A stretch of 64,000 nucleotides of DNA from a virus: the IMG/VR virus record IMGVR_UViG_3300028393_002290, positions 1 through 64,000 of that record. One strand, written 5' to 3'. Under the pieces are notes generated by a model. It was not told where the DNA came from and did not search any database. It saw nothing but the letters and a program-made list of their open reading frames with translations. The position numbers were made by a program, and so were the translations under genes. This document shows, in pieces, positions 50,641 through 59,372 of this stretch (positions within the stretch are counted from its first letter, which is position 1; each line of letters starts with the position of its first letter).

Positions 50641-50955
50641 TTATTGAAGATTCCAAACGCTACCACCAGCATCGCGGTAGTAGTCGTCGTTGGCATTTAC
50701 AGCAGTCTTTTCCTTATCCACTGGATCATTTACATACCATTGTGTACTGCCCGCTTCCTGGAAAGCGTAGATAGTCCCAACTGTGGCAATTGCCGCAGGT
50801 GATGGGTCGGTAGTAGTTGTAGTTGTAGTAACAGTTGTGTGTGTTACTTCTTCGTCGTTATAATCATCATAAATCACAGGTCCACTCCTACGGTTAGCGG
50901 CTACTACAAGAGCTACGATTAGCAAAATAAAAAATGTTACAATAAGAAAAGTCAT
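50641..50955 (-). CDS. Membrane-anchored protein with Thr-rich linker, 104 aa
   Basis: An N-terminal hydrophobic helix (TFLIVTFFILLIVALVVAA) is followed by a Thr-rich segment (VTTTTTTTD) and a small C-terminal domain ending GGSVWNLQ. It is adjacent to another Thr-rich envelope-type protein. Confidence 0.65.
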   Translation of the reverse strand: MTFLIVTFFILLIVALVVAANRRSGPVIYDDYNDEEVTHTTVTTTTTTTDPSPAAIATVGTIYAFQEAGSTQWYVNDPVDKEKTAVNANDDYYRDAGGSVWNLQ

Positions 50956-51627
50956 TTAAAGAACTCCAATAATAAACAAGAACAACAAAACACATGCAAT
51001 ACCAAGTACAATCATACCTGCAATTTCCCAATTGCTCGGTCCTGCTTTTTCAAGCACTACAGGTTGCATTGGCGAATTCTGATATTGAACAGCATCTGCA
51101 GGAGCAGGTTGTGCAACCATTCCACCGTTAACCGGAGTAAACTGTCCGTTTTGGTAAACACCAACTTGGTAACCTTGTTGATTAACAACTCGACCATCTG
51201 GATAAAGCAGGGCATTACCGTTATAGCCACCACCTGAATATACCACAGTATTATGTGGGTGAAGCATATTGCCGATAATCAAACCAGTCAACAGTCCGTT
51301 GCTATAACCAAAGCCCATGCCCATACCACCGTACATCATGGGAGAACCAGCATATCCGCCACCAGCAGTCCTGCGTGTCATTGTAGTAGTTGATGTAGTG
51401 GTAGTTGTTTGCCTGGGTGCGGGTGCTGGAGGAGCACTGAAGCTGCCTTTTTGGACGGATGGTGCTGCTGGAGCAGGAGCACTGAAGCTGCCTTTGCTCA
51501 TGCTTGAGCCACTGCTAAAACTGCCGCTGGAGCGGCCACCTCCACCTCCGCCGGGTTTAGCATCGGTGTCACCGGTGAGCATAACTCCTGCAATCATAAT
51601 TGCAGAAATAAGTTTAGAAACTTTCAT
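50956..51627 (-). CDS. Exported Gly/Ser/Thr-rich protein with C-terminal membrane helix
   Basis: A 223-residue protein with a signal peptide (KLISAIMIAGVMLTGDTDA), a Gly-rich stretch, two copies of KGSFSAP, a Thr-rich run, a compact middle with LLYPDGRVVNQQGYQVGVYQNGQF, and a final hydrophobic helix. A cell-envelope role in the infected host is likely. It has its own promoter. Confidence 0.7.
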   Translation of the reverse strand: MKVSKLISAIMIAGVMLTGDTDAKPGGGGGGRSSGSFSSGSSMSKGSFSAPAPAAPSVQKGSFSAPPAPAPRQTTTTTSTTTMTRRTAGGGYAGSPMMYGGMGMGFGYSNGLLTGLIIGNMLHPHNTVVYSGGGYNGNALLYPDGRVVNQQGYQVGVYQNGQFTPVNGGMVAQPAPADAVQYQNSPMQPVVLEKAGPSNWEIAGMIVLGIACVLLFLFIIGVL

Positions 51628-51659
51628 TAAGATAAATCCTTGTTTTTGAACATGTGTTA

Positions 51660-51688
51660 ATTATATAGGAAAACTGTATAGCTGTCAA
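51660..51688 (-). promoter_or_regulatory. Promoter before 51627
   Basis: TTGACA (51688-51683), 17-bp spacer, TATAAT (51665-51660), perfect consensus; leader of about 25 nt with AAGGAT ribosome site. Confidence 0.87.
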
Positions 51689-51715
51689 GAACTAGTATGT
51701 TTAAATTACCCTAGT

Positions 51716-52120
51716 TTAGGATTTAGGGTCGTTAACAATTTCAATAAGGAATTGTTCCAGATTATCTACAGTCAATGGCAAATATTTTTTAGGCACTTTT
51801 TGTATCTTAAACTTGTATCCGTCAATCAATGTATCAATTTGTGCTTCAATAGTTGTATATGTTTGATTAATCCATTCGCTTGTTCCTCGGCCGTCGCGCT
51901 CAATATTCCAATCAAACTGTTGCTTTACTGCTTTTTCTAAACTAGCAATTGCTCGAGCTGGCCCAATGTATACTACATCAAAACATGCCACGTGGCTCTT
52001 TCGGCTATAGCTATTTTGATAAACACCTAGTCGTACAGCAGGATGACCAGTGATACCGATCTTGCTATCAATAGCCCCCATCGGATCTTTGAAGATATAA
52101 AATAGTTTTTGATTATTCAT
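51716..52120 (-). CDS. GIY-YIG/T5orf172-like protein
   Basis: A 134-residue protein; the start at 52120 is preferred over an upstream TTG. LFYIFKDPMGAIDSKIGITGHPAVRLGVYQNS resembles the T5orf172/MUG113 variant of the GIY-YIG nuclease fold (KIGxTxxxxxR). It follows another GIY-YIG-like gene in the same operon. Confidence 0.7.
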   Translation of the reverse strand: MNNQKLFYIFKDPMGAIDSKIGITGHPAVRLGVYQNSYSRKSHVACFDVVYIGPARAIASLEKAVKQQFDWNIERDGRGTSEWINQTYTTIEAQIDTLIDGYKFKIQKVPKKYLPLTVDNLEQFLIEIVNDPKS

Positions 52121-52628
52121 GATCGAACAAGCTACCAAATTGTTGGTCTGTTACTATGGATTTAAAATCCATATGACTTTCGTCTTTAATATTACCTACT
52201 GGTTTGTATCCCACTAATTCAATGTGACTTTTAATTAACTGTCTCTCTAACTGATTAACTTCGAACTTAGTGTTAATTGACGATGCCCTTGGATAAAGTG
52301 ACATGTCCCAAATTTGGATAGACACTGAATTTTTATTAATTCCTGGAAAATGAACAAGGACATCTAACATGTCATTTCCTGCGCTGTTTGGGCTAGCTTG
52401 CCTTGGCCAGCCAGGAATATGGAAAGATTGTCTATATATCCTCTCACCATGTACACCTTTTGCAAGATCGTAATGAACGCCGTACTTCATAATAGTTTTA
52501 TGGTAGATAAAAGCATATACATAAGAAATAATATTATTCTTCTTCATGTATTTTACAATATCATACGGTTTCAAAAAATTACAAAGATCAATAGTATGTG
52601 TCGAAACTTTAGAAATATCAATTAACAT
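52113..52628 (-). CDS. Possible GIY-YIG-like nuclease
   Basis: A 171-residue protein; the start at 52628 has a GAAGG ribosome site and follows the ParB stop. YVYAFIYHKTIMKYGVHYDLAKGVHGERIYRQSF suggests a GIY-YIG-like core with changed motif. Function is uncertain. It overlaps the next nuclease-like gene by 8 nt. Confidence 0.5.
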   Translation of the reverse strand: MLIDISKVSTHTIDLCNFLKPYDIVKYMKKNNIISYVYAFIYHKTIMKYGVHYDLAKGVHGERIYRQSFHIPGWPRQASPNSAGNDMLDVLVHFPGINKNSVSIQIWDMSLYPRASSINTKFEVNQLERQLIKSHIELVGYKPVGNIKDESHMDFKSIVTDQQFGSLFDHE

Positions 52629-52629
52629 A

Positions 52630-53811
52630 TTAAACCTTCCACTGGCATGTTGGACTAGGCAATAATGTCTTGCCGCCACTTTGTGTATAGAAATTGATCA
52701 ATCCATTAAGAACACGGTCTTTGTCATGCTCAGGAATGTCACCTTTAACTTTAGTAGAGGTATAGGCTTTCCAATAGCTTTCCTTGATACCTTCTTGTAT
52801 GCTGTCTGCATCGCCCCATTTGTTAATCAACATAGAGGCTAGTTCTTTATCAAACGCAGGAGTGAGGTTAAACCCTTCTAATGCCGAACGATGATACAGA
52901 TAACTCATTGGTCGAAATACTTCTAATGTCAGGGGTGCTGCGGGCCAGTTAGTTCGGTGAAACTTTAGAGCACGATCCCAGAATGTACCTTTAGTACCGT
53001 TGTCGTCAGCAAGTTCGTAACATTCGATGCCAGACTTAATTTGTGTAAATGCACCTGCCATTGTAGCATGACGTTTTGGAACACAGGTGTGTTTAGTCAA
53101 AATATTCATCATGCTAACATACTGTTTGTCTTTGGTTTCAACACCGATCAAGAAATCATCATATGCGCTTAACGGACGCTTGTTCTTACCGTTAATTCGA
53201 CGCATGTTAGTACCTGCAATAAATGCACCATACTTGATACGCTCGTCGTCAGTAATTCCAAATCCTGCTTCTTCTAATGTTTCGTTAGAAATATGGTCAA
53301 TGTCAATATACCATACTGGAAACTTAGAATATCCTTCTAAGCGACAAACCTGTGTAGTATGATGTCCGTCCCAGATACAGTAAATAGTCTTTCCGTTTTT
53401 TAGTGTAAGTTTAATAGCACACGGTACAATTACAGCAGTATGATCAAAATCTTTGTAAATTTTTTCTACATGATTAGGAGCAACGTCACGCTGAAAAATA
53501 GGCCAGAGGTAAAGGTCCTCCCAGTCGACATAACCAAATCTTGGACTTGTAGCTGGGTTGGGATAATGAATAGTTGCTCCGCCGCTAGGATCATATGGAG
53601 TCTTAAGAATATTGTATCGTGGTCCGATAACGGTAGTGATTGCTTTTTGGATATCTTCCAAGGGAATGATATCATTTGGATAATTTTTAGCCATCTCACG
53701 GAGATCAACTGCATCATCCTTCATTTCAAACGGCACTTTGTAAGATTTTACAAATGCATTAATTGATTCTTTTTTGTTATAAGGCTTAACCTTAGTTGTG
53801 TGAGTTTTCAT
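52630..53811 (-). CDS. ParB/sulfiredoxin-domain protein
   Basis: A 393-residue protein. Residues 100-170 contain WPIFQRDVAPNHVEKIYKDFD and YCIWDGHHTTQVCRLEGY, the ParB/Srx-type nucleotide or DNA-binding fold. The C-terminal part is helical. Phage relatives act in DNA handling or as nuclease-like regulators. It leads an operon with two GIY-YIG-like proteins and has a perfect promoter. Confidence 0.8.
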   Translation of the reverse strand: MKTHTTKVKPYNKKESINAFVKSYKVPFEMKDDAVDLREMAKNYPNDIIPLEDIQKAITTVIGPRYNILKTPYDPSGGATIHYPNPATSPRFGYVDWEDLYLWPIFQRDVAPNHVEKIYKDFDHTAVIVPCAIKLTLKNGKTIYCIWDGHHTTQVCRLEGYSKFPVWYIDIDHISNETLEEAGFGITDDERIKYGAFIAGTNMRRINGKNKRPLSAYDDFLIGVETKDKQYVSMMNILTKHTCVPKRHATMAGAFTQIKSGIECYELADDNGTKGTFWDRALKFHRTNWPAAPLTLEVFRPMSYLYHRSALEGFNLTPAFDKELASMLINKWGDADSIQEGIKESYWKAYTSTKVKGDIPEHDKDRVLNGLINFYTQSGGKTLLPSPTCQWKV

Positions 53812-53890
53812 TATATTTCCTTTATGCTTACTTAAGATTTCAGCGGTTAATAAACTATGTTTCGGTTTACTTCTATTTCAACCTATATTA

Positions 53891-53919
53891 ATTATAACAG
53901 GATTCTTAGATCCTGTCAA
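53891..53919 (-). promoter_or_regulatory. Promoter of the ParB-like operon with palindromic spacer
   Basis: TTGACA (53919-53914), 17-bp spacer, TATAAT (53896-53891). The spacer carries GGAT-CTAAGA-ATCC, a likely operator. The leader is about 70 nt. Confidence 0.87.
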
Positions 53920-53920
53920 C

Positions 53921-54451
53921 TTACTTTGGACGAATTTTCATTTTAGCATAGATATTTTGGACACCGACTGATTGTCGGATAGCATCCTGTAGGGCATCGT
54001 GAAGACCACCTTTAGGCATGTCTGGATCGTATCCCAAATCAAACAGTGTTCGAGTATCTCGCAGTTGCCAGTATTGCCACGGTAAACCCTTGCCCAACTG
54101 ACGATAGATGTTTTCGATAATAACCAAATCGAATGTAGCACCGTGACTCCAAAATGCATCACATCCCCAAGCAAACTTATGGAACTGATTCATAGCATCC
54201 GCTAAAGGAATACGTCCTTCTTCACTGAATGCTTCTTCCATAATAGCAGGATCCTGCCGACTCCACCATTCAAGTGTGTTAGGATCAATTTCGCGACCTA
54301 GCTTGTCTTGGTCATCGAGATCAATTTTAAAATAGATCTTTTCACCATATCCATTTCCCCAAGGATTAAAATGTACTGCTCCCAATGATAGGACTACAGC
54401 GTTTGGAGAGACTGCCATGGTCTCCATATCAATCATTAAATGTTTTGCCAT
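53921..54451 (-). CDS. DEDDh 3'-5' exonuclease-like protein
   Basis: A 176-residue protein. MIDMETM (DxE), FWSHGATFDLVIIENIY (Asp) and GGLHDALQDAIRQ (HxxxxD) form the DEDDh catalytic set. It resembles the phage/Rv2179c exoribonuclease group. The gene overlaps the upstream one at its start by one base. Confidence 0.88.
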   Translation of the reverse strand: MAKHLMIDMETMAVSPNAVVLSLGAVHFNPWGNGYGEKIYFKIDLDDQDKLGREIDPNTLEWWSRQDPAIMEEAFSEEGRIPLADAMNQFHKFAWGCDAFWSHGATFDLVIIENIYRQLGKGLPWQYWQLRDTRTLFDLGYDPDMPKGGLHDALQDAIRQSVGVQNIYAKMKIRPK

Positions 54452-54684
54452 TATTGCAAGACCCTAGTTGCAGTTGCATCTTCTCGTAGACTACGCAAAA
54501 TCTTTTCTGCATATATTGGATCTTCTTCCATCAATTCGTCGATATCGATAGGAATGGGTTCAATCTCTCCAGATTCGATCTGTTTTGTAATATCAGCAAT
54601 CAACTCGTCGAGTTCGTCCTGTGTTCCTTCAAATGTATCAAAGCAACCAGGGGCAAAAGTAATTTTGGGTTTTGTATTTTCCAT
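54451..54684 (-). CDS. Conserved acidic phage protein, 77 aa
   Basis: Contains ITFAPGCFDTFEGTQDELDELIADI, a motif I associate with T4-like phages of marine bacteria, and an acidic tail. The ATG is 6 nt downstream of a perfect -10 box, so the mRNA is probably leaderless. Function unknown. Confidence 0.8.
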   Translation of the reverse strand: MENTKPKITFAPGCFDTFEGTQDELDELIADITKQIESGEIEPIPIDIDELMEEDPIYAEKILRSLREDATATRVLQ

Positions 54685-54690
54685 GCTTTA

Positions 54691-54719
54691 ATTATAGCAG
54701 GAAAATAGGAGTTTGTCAA
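54691..54719 (-). promoter_or_regulatory. Consensus promoter, leaderless
   Basis: TTGACA (54719-54714), 17-bp spacer, TATAAT (54696-54691), followed by TAAAGC and the ATG at 54684. It overlaps the end of the bS21 gene. Confidence 0.87.
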
Positions 54720-54952
54720 TAGTTTTTCTTGGGCAACGATTGATCGTTGATCTTTTTAAGCCAACGGGCACGAGCAGCGCCTTTTTTACGCTTTTTGGTA
54801 GTGGTTGGTTTTTCGTAGAACATGTTAGCTCTAACTGTTTCCAAAATGCCAGAGTCATCCACTTTCTGTTTAAATTTTCTAAGTGCTACGTTTAAGGGCA
54901 TGTCGCCAACGATAACCTTATTGCCCATTAAGGGTTTATTGTTTTTGCTCAT
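54716..54952 (-). CDS. rpsU: Ribosomal protein bS21
   Basis: A 78-residue protein. MPLNVALRKFKQKVDDSGILETVRANMFYEKPTTTKKRKK is a full bS21 core with the basic tail. In ribosomes S21 sits by the anti-Shine-Dalgarno region, so a phage copy could bias translation toward phage messages. The start at 54952 lies inside the end of clpX (17-nt overlap). Confidence 0.93.
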   Translation of the reverse strand: MSKNNKPLMGNKVIVGDMPLNVALRKFKQKVDDSGILETVRANMFYEKPTTTKKRKKGAARARWLKKINDQSLPKKNY

Positions 54953-56168
54953 TTTTCTTTTTATCAAAAATCATTATGGCTGGTATGCCATCGATAGTAT
55001 CTTTAGTTATCCGAATTCCTGTTAAACCTCGCTCTACAAGATTTACAGCATCAAATTGATAAGGCAACAATACTTTTTCAATAATATTTTTCAACCCACG
55101 AGCATTGGTTTTGAGTTCTTTGGCTCTGTGTGCAATTTCCAGTAGGGCAGTATTGTCAAATTGTAATTTAATTCCGTCTAGCTCAAACATATACTGATAT
55201 TGTTTGATCGGACTATTCTTAGTTTCTTTTAAAATATTAACCAATTGTGTCTCGTCTAGCTCATCAACGTGTGTAATAAGTCCAAAACGTCCCACGAACT
55301 CAGGAATGAGTCCAAACTTAATCAAGTCCTTAGTAGTCACATCTTTATAAACATTATCATCCTTGTCCAAGTTTTCCACGTTAGCATGAAAGCCTACACT
55401 TCTAGCACCTGTACGTTGTTTGATAATTTTTTCAATGCCTACAAAGGCCCCCCCACATATAAACAATATACTGCGTGTATCAATTTCTTGCATGTCTGTA
55501 CCAGGATGTTTGCGTTTGCCCGTGCTGGGGATACGCATGATACTACCTTCAATCATTTTCAGCAGTGCTTGTTGCACACCTTCTCCACTGACATCACGTG
55601 TAATGCTGGCGCTCTCTCCCTTGCGACTGATCTTGTCGATCTCGTCAATATATACAATTCCGCGAGTTGCCTTTTCAATATCGCCGTCAGCTTCATTGAT
55701 CAATCGTGTAAGAATACTTTCAACGTCATCACCTACATACCCTGCTTCTGTAATACCAGTAGCATCACATATGGCAAATGGCAAGTCTAGATACTGTGCA
55801 ATCTTACGTGCCATCATTGTTTTGCCACAGCCCGTAGGCCCCAGCAACAATACATTGGTCTTTTCTAATTCAATATCTTTATTGGGATTATTGACACGTT
55901 TAAAATGTTGGCTAACTGCTACACTTAGACTAATCTTAGCATCGTCTTGACCTATGACATACTCGTCTAAGAAATCTTTGATTAATACAGGATTTAAAAG
56001 TTTATTGATATTGGGAAAAGTTTTTACTTTTTCATCGTTAAGTATATCAATACATAGCTCAATACAATCATTACAAATTGAGGCATGGTCGCCTACAATG
56101 AGCTTTTCAACTTCTTCTTTGCTCTTGTCGCAAAAATCGCACTTATGTTTAACGTCCGATTTTGTCAT
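54936..56168 (-). CDS. clpX: ClpX AAA+ unfoldase
   Basis: A 410-residue protein. N-terminal zinc finger (Cys10, Cys13, Cys32, Cys35), Walker A GPTGCGKT, pore loop GYVGDDVE, Walker B IVYIDEIDK and sensor EFVGRFG are intact. The ClpP-docking IGF loop is present as VGF (SVGFHANV), so pairing with host ClpP is plausible. With the LAA-type tag of the phage tmRNA this suggests directed protein turnover. Confidence 0.97.
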   Translation of the reverse strand: MTKSDVKHKCDFCDKSKEEVEKLIVGDHASICNDCIELCIDILNDEKVKTFPNINKLLNPVLIKDFLDEYVIGQDDAKISLSVAVSQHFKRVNNPNKDIELEKTNVLLLGPTGCGKTMMARKIAQYLDLPFAICDATGITEAGYVGDDVESILTRLINEADGDIEKATRGIVYIDEIDKISRKGESASITRDVSGEGVQQALLKMIEGSIMRIPSTGKRKHPGTDMQEIDTRSILFICGGAFVGIEKIIKQRTGARSVGFHANVENLDKDDNVYKDVTTKDLIKFGLIPEFVGRFGLITHVDELDETQLVNILKETKNSPIKQYQYMFELDGIKLQFDNTALLEIAHRAKELKTNARGLKNIIEKVLLPYQFDAVNLVERGLTGIRITKDTIDGIPAIMIFDKKKNEQKQ

Positions 56169-56550
56169 GTAATGCTCTTTCTAAAAATTGTTCAACAGTA
56201 GTTATCCTGTTTTGATTGATATAGTGATAAACTGCCGAAGCATTTTCATCACTGCATCTATAACAGGTATTTTTCTTGCCTACGATATACCCGCTTAGAG
56301 CAGTAGTTGCATAGTTAAGACCGTTTAAGTCTATGTACTTATATTCACATCTAGCCATTGCATAAAAAAGCCAGCTGATGTCTATATCATGATCATAAAA
56401 ATATATATTAATGTGTTCAGTAAGGTTAGCGTCGGCTAGCCATTTACTTACAGTAGTCTGGTCTTTTTCACTAAGATGTATAAAAAGGATACTGTAAGAT
56501 TCATTCTCAAAAATATCAGGTGGCGTGATCAGTGTTATTCTATTATCCAT
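56149..56550 (-). CDS. Hypothetical phage protein, 133 aa
   Basis: A protein with ISWLFYAMARCEYKYIDLNGLNYATTALSGYIVGKKNTCYRCSDEN; the paired Cys near CYRC might bind metal. It overlaps clpX by 20 nt at its 3' end. Function unknown. Confidence 0.65.
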   Translation of the reverse strand: MDNRITLITPPDIFENESYSILFIHLSEKDQTTVSKWLADANLTEHINIYFYDHDIDISWLFYAMARCEYKYIDLNGLNYATTALSGYIVGKKNTCYRCSDENASAVYHYINQNRITTVEQFLERALHDKIGR

Positions 56551-57935
56551 TACATCCTTGCCTTAACGGCCAATAGGTATTCTTCGGGCACATCTTTTAA
56601 TGCCATTCTTTTAGATTTTACGAGATCAATATATTCAGCAATTTCTGGATGAGGTGCATCATTATGAGGATCTAAATTAATAGCAGCAGCTTCTTGGTAT
56701 TCCTCTTTGGTGATTGACTCAATCGTTGATGACCAAAGATCACTTTCACGTTGTTCTTCATTCTGAACGAACAGCGGCTCATCTAGATAAGTGTCGTTAA
56801 TAACTGGCTCGTCAAACTTTTCAATTTGCATTACTAAAGGCTTGAGATTTTCAAAGTGTTCAAACTTCTTAGTTAGATAGGGATGTTGTTCTAAAATAGA
56901 TTGTTCTTTTACAGAAGTTAACGCTTCTATAACTTCTTCAACTTCTGATTCTGTGCTAGGATATGGCACAGGTATTTCATTAAACATCCAACCTATAGGG
57001 TGTGGATTAGATTGTGTGACAGTGGGTTCCGGGGAGACTACATCAACAACCGGCCCTAGTGGGCTGTTACCCTCCTCAAATTCATACAGCGATAAATTAT
57101 CTTCTGCAATCTGGTCAAAGTCATCTTCAGTCCATTCTGCAAACTTATCTTCTTTTTCACGCTCTCGGAAGTTTTGGAAACTGATTTGACTAGACAACAA
57201 TAGGATAACAGCCATAGGATCGAACACTACAATCAGTGTAATGATAACCCAGGTCACTGCCTTCTCTAATATGCCTTCATTGGTCTCACCATAGACAAAG
57301 GCTGCTATGTATTTGATTGGTCCTACTTCGGCTTCTACTTTACGGACTTCCGCCGCGATTGGCGCACGCTCTTCATTAAGGCTACTAACTGTTTTCTGGT
57401 AGGCGGCGATTTCCTCTTGTAAGCGAGTACGCTCTTTCTGTTGGGACCTCCGAATAGCAACCGACTTTTCGGCACCCTTTTCGTCGTTACTGCGACCCAT
57501 GACTTGATCCACAGCCTCATCGAGCTGTTTAAGCGCCTTACGGTTTGCATCTATATTGTCCTTTGCTGTTTTAATTTTTTCATCATACACACTGATTTTA
57601 GCCTGTACATCACCACTGACTAGGCTTTGGTCACTGTGTGCTTTGCTCAAGAAGCCAAAGATACCCATACTGGTAACCATCATAAGAACTATGATAGCGG
57701 CAAATAGATAGCCACGCATGGTCCATGGAGCAATACTCCAATTTTGTTTGAGCCATAGTGTAGCAGTGACTTTACCTAGGCCGAGTGCAATACCCATGAT
57801 GATCACAGGGATAACTGCGGCAGAGAAAATGGCGGTAAGGCCGAGAATACTGTAGTACTCTGCGACCAATGATAGGAACAGTCCGCTGAACAGTGCTAGG
57901 TATGCAAGGAACTTTTCATTTAATGTTGGTTTCAT
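56550..57935 (-). CDS. Multi-pass membrane protein with coiled coil and acidic tail
   Basis: A 461-residue protein. Two to three membrane helices in residues 10-100, a coiled coil (AKISVYDEKIKTAKDNIDANRK...RLQEEIAAYQKTVSSLNEER), another helix (VTWVIITLIVVFDPMAVILLL), then a long acidic, low-complexity tail. Resembles DUF4407-type phage membrane proteins. A GATAAATA element is just upstream of the start. Possibly works in lysis, membrane remodelling or exclusion. Confidence 0.7.
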   Translation of the reverse strand: MKPTLNEKFLAYLALFSGLFLSLVAEYYSILGLTAIFSAAVIPVIIMGIALGLGKVTATLWLKQNWSIAPWTMRGYLFAAIIVLMMVTSMGIFGFLSKAHSDQSLVSGDVQAKISVYDEKIKTAKDNIDANRKALKQLDEAVDQVMGRSNDEKGAEKSVAIRRSQQKERTRLQEEIAAYQKTVSSLNEERAPIAAEVRKVEAEVGPIKYIAAFVYGETNEGILEKAVTWVIITLIVVFDPMAVILLLSSQISFQNFREREKEDKFAEWTEDDFDQIAEDNLSLYEFEEGNSPLGPVVDVVSPEPTVTQSNPHPIGWMFNEIPVPYPSTESEVEEVIEALTSVKEQSILEQHPYLTKKFEHFENLKPLVMQIEKFDEPVINDTYLDEPLFVQNEEQRESDLWSSTIESITKEEYQEAAAINLDPHNDAPHPEIAEYIDLVKSKRMALKDVPEEYLLAVKARM

Positions 57936-57943
57936 AAGAATAT

Positions 57944-58324
57944 TTATCGGCGCATCTTAGATAGATCTTCTGCGTCTTGTTGTCGAAAAATTGGTATGGC
58001 ATTACTCTTGTGTAATTGGCCAATCCCCAACATTTCCTCACCCGTATACATTTGTACAGGTTTAAGAGAAGCAACACCTGTTCCATCGCCTCGGCTGGGC
58101 ATACGAGTAGTCTCACGGCCTGACAATGTATAGACCAACGGTTCAGCTGACATGGCTCGCTTGCGTTTCTTGTCTTCGGCTTCTACAACCCATTTCTTCT
58201 GTAGCTGTTTCCACGACTCATCGAGTTCGCGGGCCTTCTTTGCCTCTTCAGCATTACGAAACTTGATCTTGCCACGTTTCTTACCAACAGTACTAAGCCA
58301 AGGTCCTTCGAGATGCATTGTCAT
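57944..58324 (-). CDS. Conserved phage protein, 126 aa
   Basis: Begins MTMHLEGPWLSTVGKKRGKIKFRNAEEAKKARELDESW, has a basic central coil and ends GIGQLHKSNAIPIFRQQDAEDLSKMRR. The start and end signatures are familiar in myovirus hypothetical proteins; function is unknown. Confidence 0.75.
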   Translation of the reverse strand: MTMHLEGPWLSTVGKKRGKIKFRNAEEAKKARELDESWKQLQKKWVVEAEDKKRKRAMSAEPLVYTLSGRETTRMPSRGDGTGVASLKPVQMYTGEEMLGIGQLHKSNAIPIFRQQDAEDLSKMRR

Positions 58325-58325
58325 A

Positions 58326-58655
58326 TTAAACAGTTTCTAGTTGAGGAAAGTCAATAGGGTTAGTTGTATTAGATGAATGTGGCTCAAATGTCAACTGAAT
58401 CTTGCGTGGCAAACCTGTCCAGCGTTGGATCACACCATTTGGTGCAATCTTAATACTTCCAGCTACTACCCAAATCTTTGCACCATTAGCATCAATGCCA
58501 GCTAACTTTCGTACTACACCATTGATTAAACCACTTGCAGTATCCTTGCCGCGATTCCAATGATAGGTGGTGCCTTTGTTGGTCCAAATCTGCTCATCAC
58601 CACTATCGGCTAGGCAATGTTGTTTAACTTTGATCAATGTGTTTTCAGCGTTCAT
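58326..58655 (-). CDS. Hypothetical protein, 109 aa
   Basis: Starts MNAENTLIKVKQHCLADSGDEQIWTNKGTTYHWNRGKD and appears beta-rich. A strong ribosome site (AGGAG) and a promoter at 58687-58715 precede it. No domain recognised. Confidence 0.7.
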   Translation of the reverse strand: MNAENTLIKVKQHCLADSGDEQIWTNKGTTYHWNRGKDTASGLINGVVRKLAGIDANGAKIWVVAGSIKIAPNGVIQRWTGLPRKIQLTFEPHSSNTTNPIDFPQLETV

Positions 58656-58686
58656 AGAATCTCCTAATGTGTATGTCTATATTAAT

Positions 58687-58715
58687 ATTATACGGTAAAT
58701 CCAGTATCAGTGCAA
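58687..58715 (-). promoter_or_regulatory. Promoter before 58655
   Basis: TTGCAC (58715-58710), 17-bp spacer, TATAAT (58692-58687). It sits just after the terminator of the outer-membrane-like gene. Confidence 0.78.
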
Positions 58716-58732
58716 CCGGAATTTTTACCAAA

Positions 58733-58756
58733 AGAAAACCCGCCGAAGCGGGTTTA
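58733..58756 (-). terminator. Strong Rho-independent terminator
   Basis: CCCGC (58739-58743) and GCGGG (58748-58752) flank a TTCG tetraloop (minus-strand reading), extended by A-T pairs and followed by T-rich DNA. It ends the 58774-59328 gene. Confidence 0.93.
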
Positions 58757-58773
58757 ATTAGTTTTCTAAAATA

Positions 58774-59328
58774 TTAGAAATTAACCGATAGACCTAAGCC
58801 CAATGCGTTTTCACGGATGTCTTGATAGCTCTTGCTTGCGTTCAAGTTAATTGAAACGTTCTTAGCAACAGGAATGCTGTAAGTAGCAAATGCAACTGTT
58901 TGTTTAGTACGGGTGCCTTCATCACTGCCTACACGAGTCTTAACACCAGCTAGTGCAAAGCCAGGGCCGACTGGCAAGCCAGCAGTAGCGCCAACAAGTC
59001 CGTATGTGTAAGGAGAACCCTTGACACCGTTGAAGCCATTGTCATGTCCAATGCCAACGAATGGAGTAACACCAGCAAATGCAACTTTGTTGTTAGCGGC
59101 AGTTACTTCTGTGCTGTTTACCAAACCACCAGTTTTGAAGTTAGCAGTGCGAGACTGTAAACCCAATTGATAGTCACCGAAGCTCTTACCTGCACGAACA
59201 TATTGTGCTGTGCTGTCTTTTCCGCCCTTAAGACCTGTGACTGCATCAACATCAACAGATACGTAATCAGCGGCAGAAGCTAGGCCAGCTGCTAGAGCGA
59301 TGGCTGTTGCGATTGCGATTTTCTTCAT
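58774..59328 (-). CDS. Exported beta-barrel-like outer-membrane protein
   Basis: A 184-residue protein with a signal peptide (MKKIAIATAIALAAGLASA), alternating beta strands with Gly/Ala turns and a terminal Phe (LGLGLSVNF), the pattern of a beta-barrel ending. Such a phage-made protein would change the host surface, for instance to block superinfection. It has its own promoter and terminator. Similarity to porins is pattern-level only. Confidence 0.75.
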   Translation of the reverse strand: MKKIAIATAIALAAGLASAADYVSVDVDAVTGLKGGKDSTAQYVRAGKSFGDYQLGLQSRTANFKTGGLVNSTEVTAANNKVAFAGVTPFVGIGHDNGFNGVKGSPYTYGLVGATAGLPVGPGFALAGVKTRVGSDEGTRTKQTVAFATYSIPVAKNVSINLNASKSYQDIRENALGLGLSVNF

Positions 59329-59372
59329 ATATGAAATTTCCTTTAAAGAATGATCTTAAATGATCATAAGCT

